The translations under genes and the position numbers were made by a program. Shown one piece after another: positions 57,651 to 64,000 of a DNA stretch of 64,000 nucleotides. This DNA comes from Flavivirga sp. 57AJ16 (lineage in GTDB: Bacteria > Bacteroidota > Bacteroidia > Flavobacteriales > Flavobacteriaceae): contig NZ_JAQZAT010000010.1 of assembly GCF_028736925.1 (NCBI RefSeq), positions 1 to 64,000 on the forward strand. Reading direction: 5' to 3'. Below the pieces are notes generated by a model, which saw nothing but the letters and a program-made list of their open reading frames with translations, did no database searches and was not told the DNA's origin. Numbering within the stretch: the first letter of the stretch is position 1; the number at the start of each line of letters is the position of its first letter.

Positions 57651-60600
57651 TTAAAAGTTAATTAATAGGCTAGTTGTAAAGGTTGGTGTAAGAAACTGTT
57701 TGTAGTAATTTCCAGTAGCTAAACTATAATTATATTTATTTAACCCTACTGTAAAAAGGTTTGAAGCCTGTAGTTTAAGCTCAAAACTATTTATTCCTGC
57801 CTTTTTAAGAAAAAGAAGCTTTTTATCATCAAAATTATAGGAGGCGGTAATCGTTTTTAATGTAATATAATCGCCATTTACCACAAATGTATCAAGATTA
57901 TCGTAAATATGATGCGTTAAGTAATAGTTGTTAGCCTCTATTCCTACAATGTCTGTTGTTTCTTCATCCCCTGGTTGTTTCCAATAATTGTCAGATCCAG
58001 CTACAGGATCTCCTGGTCGAATTCTAGGCACCTGTACTTTAAAGCCCCCATAATAACTCATCAAACAGAATAAATAAAAGTTACCAATATCTATACGATT
58101 GCTCAAACCAGCACTAATTGTAGGAATTGATGAACCCGCATAATAAGTAAGTCCCTCCGTAGATAAAGATAATGATGTTGTTGGCTGGCTTATTCCTTCT
58201 TCATCTAATACTACTGGATACCCCGAATCATCCAATCCCCCATCACGATATACAAACAATGCTCCTATGGGATAACCTGGCACATACCCTCTTACATTAA
58301 GTTCATTAGGTAAATTATCCGAACTATATTCATATACGTTTAACACCTTACTGGTGTTACGAGAAAATACAAGACCTGTATTCCAATTAAATGTAGGCAA
58401 GCTAATCCAATCTGCTTGTAAATTGAATTCAAAACCCTTGTTATTGATACTCGCCTCGTTAAGTAACGAAGTTGTTTTACCATAGGTAGGGTCTATTTGA
58501 GCGTTATTCAACACATCTGTACTACGTTTAGTATAAAAATCAACAGAACCGTTAATGTTTTTTGAAAAACCAAAATCTAAACCAATATTAAAATTACTGG
58601 TCTGTTCCCATCTCAATGTGCTGTTCGCAAGGGAAAACAATTCTAATGCGGTAGAAGCAGGACTGGTATCCGTATTCAAATAACTTGAAGCAATAACCTC
58701 TGGAAGAGAGTTTTTCGTAACATTTCCATTGAAACCATATGCCATTCTAAACTTCAAATTATTTAACCAACTTATATCTTCCATGAAATTTTCATTATGA
58801 ACATTCCATGCTACGCCCACAGACCACAAAGGCTTGTAACGGTACTTAGGATTGGTTCCGAAAAGATTGGACTGATCTATACGAAAACTGCCAGTAAGAG
58901 AATATGTATTACGAAATGAATACACAATATTGGAGTAAACACTCATAAAACGGTCTTCTTGATAGGTCTTGCTAAATGGATAAGAAAGACTCTGACTTCC
59001 AAATAAAGTGCTAACAAAATTATTGCCTAATTCGCTATAATCCACTGGTTGCTGTAAGAGGTTTTGTTCGTTATAACCATAATAAGCCCTGTTACTTCCC
59101 TCTGTTAAAATACCCCTTATTTCACCGCCCAATATCGCGTTAACGGAATGGTTTTCTCCAATATTTTTATTATAATTTAGTTGGGAACGAAGTGTATACG
59201 TATTCGTAGTAGAAGTTGTCTCATTCAAATAAGCTCCAACAGGTATATTATAGTTTAAGGACCCCTCGGGATTTATCGTAATAAAATTATTAATAGTTTG
59301 CCGTACCTCTGTTGATTCTTCATCGGCATAATGAACAAAATCAGTACGGCTATTTTCATAAATTCCGCCAAAAGCTAAGTCTAAACCTTTACCTATACCA
59401 TATTTAAAATTGGCATTAAACCTATTATTTACCGTATGTTGATGATCTTTAACATGGAGTGCATCTGTCAATGGATAATACAAATGGTCTTGCAAACCCA
59501 ATGACATTATGTAGGTATTATAATATGGGTTTATAATAGACCCATTGTTAATAGGTAGGGCGTTCCCATCTTCGTCTGCGTAAGGCTCAAAACGGTAAGC
59601 GGTGTCCACATTGGGTATAGGTGCACTATAAGCATCTGATTCCATATACATGTTCGTTAGCTCCAGAGACAGACGCTTTGATAATTTCAAATTTGTACGA
59701 ATGGAAAGCATGGTTCGCTCATCATTGTTATTTATTTGTGATAAACTATTTCGAACATGATTTAAAGTTAGGTAGTATAAATAATTGGTGCTGCCACCAG
59801 AAACATTTAGGTTGTGGTTTTGGGATTCGGCAGCTCGTAAAAATAGTCGTTCATAATCCTCTACATTGTCATATTTACCCAAGTCGATTAGTGCTTCTTC
59901 TATTCTACTTGGGGGAATTATATTTCCTGATTGCATGGCTAATAAATAATACACAGGGTTCTCAGCGTATCTTCCAGTATAATTAAAAAACCCACTGTAT
60001 GCTAAAGGATCAACTGACGTATTTAGATCTCTTATATAATTGACCGCTAATTCTGAGGCGTTGGAGGCGTAATTATATCTACTATAATTTTCTTTTGGTG
60101 TAAACCCAAAATTTACTCTGTATTGAACCTTTGGTTTTCCTACTGCTGCTTTTTTTCTTTCAATAACTATTACACCATTAGAAGCCCTAACCCCATAAAC
60201 TGTAGCCGCCGCTGCATCTTTCAGTACCGTTACAGATTCTATTTCGTTGGGATTAATCATATCCAATGTTAATTCTGTTGGAAATCCATCGATAACAATT
60301 AATGGGTTTTGGTTGCCTGATATGGTAGAAATACCACGAATATTAAATAGGCTTCTACTAGATATTTCTCCATCTACATTACTGGTAAAACCTACATTAT
60401 CATTTATCATCAATCCAGGAATTCTATTAGCTAATCCAGAGAGAAAATCATTATTTACCTGTGATTCAAATTCTTTGGACTTTATCACTGTTACACTGCC
60501 TGTACTCTGTTCAGGTTTTATTTTTTGGTATCCTGTAGAAATAACAACCTCATCCAAATTAGAGATTTCCTCTTCCATGGTTATGTTAATATTCCTTTGT

Positions 60601-61172
60601 TCCCGAATGGAAATTTCCTGAGTTTTAAAACCCAAAACTGAAAACACTAATACATTTTCTGGGTTTGGAACCGTTATATTATATGAACCATCAAAATTGG
60701 TAGCTGTACCTTTAGTCGTTCCTTTTATAAGAACTGTAACACCAGAAAGTGGCATCTCTTTATCATCGGTTACTTTGCCACTTACCTGTATTTGTTGTTG
60801 GGTTTTAGCTTCCTTGATGAGTATGGTGTTGTCTTCTGTTAGCACTACATTTAAATTACCGCCTTTAATGCTTTGGTTGATGAGTTTATCCATACGGATG
60901 ACACCCTTTTTTAACTCTACTTTCGGGAAGTCTTTAAACAAACCTGCTTGATAGATAATTGTATAATCTGTTTGCTGGATGATAATTTTGAAAACTTCAT
61001 CTACCATTACTGTTTTATCTGCATCAATGGTCACTTTAGTATTCTGGGAAAGGATATTTCCCGATGACAAACTAAAGACAGTAGTACAGAACAATAGTAT
61101 AAACGTTCTCATAATGAATTTTAAAATACTTCCCCTATTTGGGAAAAGCTTGGATTTAAATTTTAATTCCAT
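57651..61172 (-). CDS. SusC/RagA-family TonB-dependent transporter with STN domain
   Basis: The 1173-residue outer-membrane transporter has a signal peptide (about 1-43) and an STN domain (about 50-117, with 'VFKIIIQQTDYTIIYQAGLF'). The carboxypeptidase-regulatory-like domain has 'VSGKVTDDKEMPLSGVTVLI' and the SusC hallmark 'GTATNFDGSYNITVP', followed by the TonB box 'NLDEVVISTGYQ', then the plug with 'NPLIVIDGFP' and 'AAATVYGVRASNGVIVI', and a large barrel ending 'TTSLLINF'. The STN domain couples it to the upstream FecR (61319) and sigma factor (62859), so import induces expression. Its partner SusD is 3 bases downstream. Confidence 0.95.
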   Translation of the reverse strand: MELKFKSKLFPNRGSILKFIMRTFILLFCTTVFSLSSGNILSQNTKVTIDADKTVMVDEVFKIIIQQTDYTIIYQAGLFKDFPKVELKKGVIRMDKLINQSIKGGNLNVVLTEDNTILIKEAKTQQQIQVSGKVTDDKEMPLSGVTVLIKGTTKGTATNFDGSYNITVPNPENVLVFSVLGFKTQEISIREQRNINITMEEEISNLDEVVISTGYQKIKPEQSTGSVTVIKSKEFESQVNNDFLSGLANRIPGLMINDNVGFTSNVDGEISSRSLFNIRGISTISGNQNPLIVIDGFPTELTLDMINPNEIESVTVLKDAAAATVYGVRASNGVIVIERKKAAVGKPKVQYRVNFGFTPKENYSRYNYASNASELAVNYIRDLNTSVDPLAYSGFFNYTGRYAENPVYYLLAMQSGNIIPPSRIEEALIDLGKYDNVEDYERLFLRAAESQNHNLNVSGGSTNYLYYLTLNHVRNSLSQINNNDERTMLSIRTNLKLSKRLSLELTNMYMESDAYSAPIPNVDTAYRFEPYADEDGNALPINNGSIINPYYNTYIMSLGLQDHLYYPLTDALHVKDHQHTVNNRFNANFKYGIGKGLDLAFGGIYENSRTDFVHYADEESTEVRQTINNFITINPEGSLNYNIPVGAYLNETTSTTNTYTLRSQLNYNKNIGENHSVNAILGGEIRGILTEGSNRAYYGYNEQNLLQQPVDYSELGNNFVSTLFGSQSLSYPFSKTYQEDRFMSVYSNIVYSFRNTYSLTGSFRIDQSNLFGTNPKYRYKPLWSVGVAWNVHNENFMEDISWLNNLKFRMAYGFNGNVTKNSLPEVIASSYLNTDTSPASTALELFSLANSTLRWEQTSNFNIGLDFGFSKNINGSVDFYTKRSTDVLNNAQIDPTYGKTTSLLNEASINNKGFEFNLQADWISLPTFNWNTGLVFSRNTSKVLNVYEYSSDNLPNELNVRGYVPGYPIGALFVYRDGGLDDSGYPVVLDEEGISQPTTSLSLSTEGLTYYAGSSIPTISAGLSNRIDIGNFYLFCLMSYYGGFKVQVPRIRPGDPVAGSDNYWKQPGDEETTDIVGIEANNYYLTHHIYDNLDTFVVNGDYITLKTITASYNFDDKKLLFLKKAGINSFELKLQASNLFTVGLNKYNYSLATGNYYKQFLTPTFTTSLLINF

Positions 61173-61318
61173 AAATTTGTTATGTTATTGGTTAATTAAT
61201 TATTCTTAGTTAATCGATACGTGAAAGGGGGATATAGTTAAGGTACTGTCCAGGTATGAACTATATGCTCCCTTTGTTTTTTAGAGTTAGTTTTTATCCA
61301 TATATTTTAGTTTTTTGG

Positions 61319-62545
61319 TTAGTTAGTGTTCTTTAAAATGACTTTTTTATCATGTATTTCGTAACTCACGTTTCTAACGTTGTTACAAATAACAGATAAG
61401 ATGCTTACAATACGTTGGCTTTTCTGTATACCACCTGTAAACCTTAACTGTTCTATTGCTTTGTTTTCTATTGAAATTTCCATATCGTACCAACGTGCCA
61501 TTACTTTCATCACTTCTGATAGTTTCATATTCTCGAAACTAAACACACCTTTTTTCCATGAGACCTGATTGTAGATATCCACCGTGTTGATGGCTATGTT
61601 TTTGTTGGCTGTATTAAAATCGGATTGTTGGCCAGGCAACAATATTTTGGTATTGAAAGTGTCTGAATTGGGTGTTACGGCCACTTTTCCTTCGACCAAT
61701 GTGGTATATACATTGGTTTCTCCTTTATAAGCCTTAATATTGAACTCGGTGCCCAAAACCTCAACTTCCTGATTATTATTAAAGACCTTAAAGTCTGAAC
61801 CATTATGCTCTGTGCTTGGTGATACATCAAAATAAGCCTCACCGTAAACAAGTTCTACCTGGCGGCTTTCGCCGTCGGCAAAACTTACAGGGTATTTTAG
61901 TTGGCTCTCCGAGTTCAACCATACCTTGGTACCATCTGAAAGGGTCATTTGAAACTGCCCTCCTCTTGGGATTGTTATATAGTTATAGACTAATTTGTGG
62001 GAAGTACTATTAATATAGGTGATTTCTTCACCATTACTGGTGGCATTTTGTGTTTGATAGGTTTTACCTTTCTCAAGTGCCACTATTTCTCCTGTCTCCA
62101 GGGTTAACGTAGCTTTATCTGTACCAGTCTCTATGGTATTGTTTACTATGATAGGTTCAACAAATCCCTGTGGAGATGTGAAGATGTTATCCTTAAAAAT
62201 GTAAGTTCCTGCCAAAATACCAACCAGAATGGCTGCTGCGGCATATCGCCAATACAACGGTCTTACTTTTGTTTTTGACTGGATTTGTTTCGGGGCTGGA
62301 GTAGAAGTTCGTTTTTCGATGATGTGTTGCCACATCATGTCAAAATCGGATTCGGAAAGTTTTTCAGTGTCAAAGTCCAATAATAGAATCAATTGTTTTG
62401 CTTCCTCTAATATGGATACCTTTTCAGGATGTTTAGCCATCCAACTGTTCCAAAACTTGGTGGTCATCGCATCGGAATCCAAAGCCCATTTTTGGAAATA
62501 TTCGTCATTTACAAAGTCTTCTACGGTATAATGAATGTATTTCAT
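61319..62545 (-). CDS. FecR-family anti-sigma factor with DUF4974 domain
   Basis: The 408-residue inner-membrane anti-sigma factor has a cytoplasmic N-terminus (1-92, 'YFQKWALDSDAMTTKFWNSW'), one transmembrane helix (about 95-113, 'WRYAAAAILVGILAGTYIF'), a FecR domain with 'ITIPRGGQFQMTLSDGTKVW' and 'VEVLGTEFNIKAY', and a DUF4974 C-terminus (about 335-408). Typical partner of an STN-containing SusC. It is encoded 146 bases upstream of the SusC gene and downstream of the sigma gene, with its own leader. Confidence 0.92.
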   Translation of the reverse strand: MKYIHYTVEDFVNDEYFQKWALDSDAMTTKFWNSWMAKHPEKVSILEEAKQLILLLDFDTEKLSESDFDMMWQHIIEKRTSTPAPKQIQSKTKVRPLYWRYAAAAILVGILAGTYIFKDNIFTSPQGFVEPIIVNNTIETGTDKATLTLETGEIVALEKGKTYQTQNATSNGEEITYINSTSHKLVYNYITIPRGGQFQMTLSDGTKVWLNSESQLKYPVSFADGESRQVELVYGEAYFDVSPSTEHNGSDFKVFNNNQEVEVLGTEFNIKAYKGETNVYTTLVEGKVAVTPNSDTFNTKILLPGQQSDFNTANKNIAINTVDIYNQVSWKKGVFSFENMKLSEVMKVMARWYDMEISIENKAIEQLRFTGGIQKSQRIVSILSVICNNVRNVSYEIHDKKVILKNTN

Positions 62546-62858
62546 TTGTTCGTTTTATTGTTTTAGAGGTCAAATACAACACCTTCAATAATCATATTTG
62601 TATTAAAGTTATTTGTCATGGGTGTTTCATCAGTTGCTATTTATCGCTTTTCAATTCAGAATCTGATACTACAATCAGGCTCTTTATAGTTAAGAGAAGA
62701 AAATTTCATTTTTACTTCATAAAAACTTAACTTTTTTTTTAATAAAAATTTAAAAGCACTGTGCTTTAAGGTCTTAACCGTTGAAAAATTATTTTAAAAA
62801 ATGGTGAATTGATTGGAAATAATAAAGATAAAGTGATTTAACTTTAGAAAAGTATAGC
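62546..62858. other. 313-base gap between sigma factor and FecR genes
   Basis: AT-rich sequence with no gene in any frame longer than noise. No strong hairpin or clear promoter box stands out. It should contain the FecR gene promoter or part of a common mRNA leader. Confidence 0.4.
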
Positions 62859-63521
62859 TTAAAGAACAGAGAACAATACGATTAACAACATGATGGAAAC
62901 CAAATGGTCTTTTAAAATTTGAATGGTACGTGCCATTAAATTATAAGTGCCTTTTTTATCCAATGCCATGATTTCGGAAATCTCCAAATAGCTTAATCGC
63001 CCATAAAACTTTAAATGGATGATTTCGCGTTGCTTATTGGAAAGTGAAGCTATTGCTTTTTCCAAGGTTTTTCGCTTGGCATCAAATTGCTGTTTCTCGA
63101 TGAGACTAATTTCGGTGGAAGGTATTTCTGCATCCAAACTTGTCAAATCCTGGTTTTTATCAAATGTCTTTCTTTCCTTTATAACTTTCGAGATTAATTT
63201 ACGTCGTAATGATTTGTAAAGATATGCCTTTATGGATTTTACTTTTGACAATCTATCTTTGGAATCCCATAGTTCGATAAAGAGATCTTGTATGGCATCC
63301 TTTACCAATTCTTTATCATAAACCAGTTTCAGCCCATAGCTATACAACAGAGTTGCATGGGATTTATAAATATTGGCAAAGGCAGAGTCGCTACCGGATT
63401 GAAATTCCTGCCATATCTGTAAATCGGTCATATGCACGGCTTTTTCGTCAGAAACTGAAGCTTTATGATTTTGTTCATTTCCCTGAAAATCAAAGTGCTT
63501 ATATGTCGCTTTTTTTTCCAC
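62859..63521 (-). CDS. ECF RNA polymerase sigma-70 factor (Bacteroidetes SusCD-associated)
   Basis: The 220-residue sigma factor has region 2 in 'LQIWQEFQSGSDSAFANIYK' and 'ELVKDAIQDLFIELWDSKDR', and region 4 in 'AIASLSNKQREIIHLKFYGR' and 'LSYLEISEIMALDKKGTYNL'. An N-terminal tail of about 30 residues precedes region 2, and the C-terminus ends in a hydrophobic stretch 'HLVSIMLLIVLFSVL'. It sits with FecR ahead of susC, so it should activate the locus once released. An alternative start is Met31. Confidence 0.92.
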   Translation of the reverse strand: MEKKATYKHFDFQGNEQNHKASVSDEKAVHMTDLQIWQEFQSGSDSAFANIYKSHATLLYSYGLKLVYDKELVKDAIQDLFIELWDSKDRLSKVKSIKAYLYKSLRRKLISKVIKERKTFDKNQDLTSLDAEIPSTEISLIEKQQFDAKRKTLEKAIASLSNKQREIIHLKFYGRLSYLEISEIMALDKKGTYNLMARTIQILKDHLVSIMLLIVLFSVL

Positions 63522-63841
63522 AATTAAAATATGTAAAATGGGATGATTGTACCTTCAAAGGTATAATAAAAAAATTGAAACCTCCAAAAGTTGCTAAAAT
63601 CAGCACTACTTAAACAGACATTATTTAACTGAATTTGAATTAGTTACACCCCTTCCTTAAGCCATGAATAAAATACCTTTATTTTCCAAATATGGATTGG
63701 GCTTCACGATGGATGCACTTGAAGTTTATTTGGAGTTCATCTTTGGAAAACCGATATACTGGTTTGGGAATTTCTTTTTGAATTTCTGCAATTTAAATTG
63801 TAATTTTTCGTCTTTGCCGTCTGCAAATGTGATGAACTCGC
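63522..63841. other. Right-hand non-coding region with a frameshifted remnant
   Basis: On the reverse strand, in another frame than the 63842 ORF, the sequence 'EKEVSKRRADVFFRPKLGEF' and 'ITFADGKDEKLQFKLQKFKK' runs to a stop near 63677. It reads like a continuation of the 63842-64000 ORF after a frame change. The forward 78-codon frame over it looks like its shadow. I could not identify the gene. Confidence 0.4.
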
Positions 63842-64000
63842 CTAGTTTCGGTCTAAAAAACACATCCGCACGACGTTTGGAGACTTCTTTTTCACCTTAA
63901 GGGCTAGTTGCACTTTATTCGTAGGGATGTTCATCAAAGCTATATTTATGCCCGTTTTACTAATAAGCTTAAAGGTCAAGGCACGTTGATTGGTCGGCAA
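63842..64000 (-). CDS. Partial hypothetical protein, 5' end outside the window
   Basis: The reverse frame is open to the window edge: 'LPTNQRALTFKLISKTGINI', 'ALMNIPTNKVQLALKVKKKS' and a stop at 63842. It is Lys-rich with alternating hydrophobic residues. Sequence in another frame further left seems to continue it, so a frameshift is suspected. No family is recognised. Confidence 0.4.
   Translation of the reverse strand: MPTNQRALTFKLISKTGINIALMNIPTNKVQLALKVKKKSPNVVRMCFLDRN

Noticed and set aside
63664-63900. 78-codon forward ORF near the right edge
   Set aside because: The opposite strand has a Lys-rich frame that looks more like protein; the forward ORF seems to be its shadow.
1-64000. CRISPR arrays, rRNA genes, complete tRNA genes
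   Set aside because: No regularly spaced direct repeats, no rRNA landmarks and only a tRNA-Leu 3' fragment were seen when reading both strands.

Overview
The window looks like chromosome from a marine or soil member of the Flavobacteriaceae (Bacteroidota). The marker families are SusC/SusD pairs, TonB-dependent receptors (TBDT) with carboxypeptidase-like or STN N-termini, DUF4249 lipoproteins, ECF sigma/FecR pairs, DUF4974 and DUF1735 domains, two-domain Usp proteins, arm-type tyrosine integrases and TAnnTTTG-like promoter boxes. Most of the sequence is AT-rich; positions 1-6200 are visibly richer in G+C.

Layout. (1) 1-4400: an AraC C-terminus, then a TBDT plus DUF4249 lipoprotein. (2) 4600-9030: an envelope cassette (GT9 glycosyltransferase, two PAP2 lipid phosphatases, an EptA-type phosphoethanolamine transferase) that looks like lipid A or core-saccharide tailoring. 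(3) 9060-23160: an accessory zone of small oxidoreductases (SDRs, NmrA-like, F420-type reductase, AzoR, quinone reductase) with AraC, TetR and HxlR regulators. It is rich in damage: a truncated thioredoxin-reductase-like gene, a frameshifted methyltransferase and SDR, a quinone reductase with an in-frame TAG, SDR and HxlR fragments, and two copies of a 190-bp MITE. (4) 23200-23600: IS3 and integrase debris. (5) 23670-29410: a complete sigma / lipoprotein / small ferredoxin-fold-like protein / FecR / STN-TBDT / DUF4249 operon, paralogous to region 1. (6) 29470-49490: an island-like block with GTTGTACC-TAT-GTTGTACC repeats near each end, an inverted pair of about 230-280 bp MITEs, and, at the right, a tRNA-Leu 3' fragment and an integrase N-terminus ending in a run of 12 G. 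It carries a stress set (HdeD, Usp, two coiled-coil proteins, a Gre-like factor, glutamate dehydrogenase, a Cys-rich peptide with a textbook sigma-54 promoter, NtrC-type regulator and kinase, a broken MscS, NhaA), then a YiaK-like dehydrogenase and a LysR / peroxiredoxin / CysJ / CysI group. (7) 49490-63520: a utilisation locus read leftward: ECF sigma, FecR, SusC, SusD, DUF1735-discoidin lipoprotein, a tandem-TlpA lipoprotein, an M16 peptidase and a single-domain nDsbD protein. It reads as uptake and periplasmic processing of peptides or glycopeptides.

How parts fit. The two sigma/FecR systems should each switch on their own outer-membrane importer when substrate is sensed. The sigma-54 regulator and kinase sit directly upstream of the only perfect -24/-12 promoter I found, which points to a locally controlled stress regulon. 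HxlR, TetR and LysR genes each have convincing palindromes in their divergent or adjacent promoters. All homology statements come from reading motifs; no database search was run.
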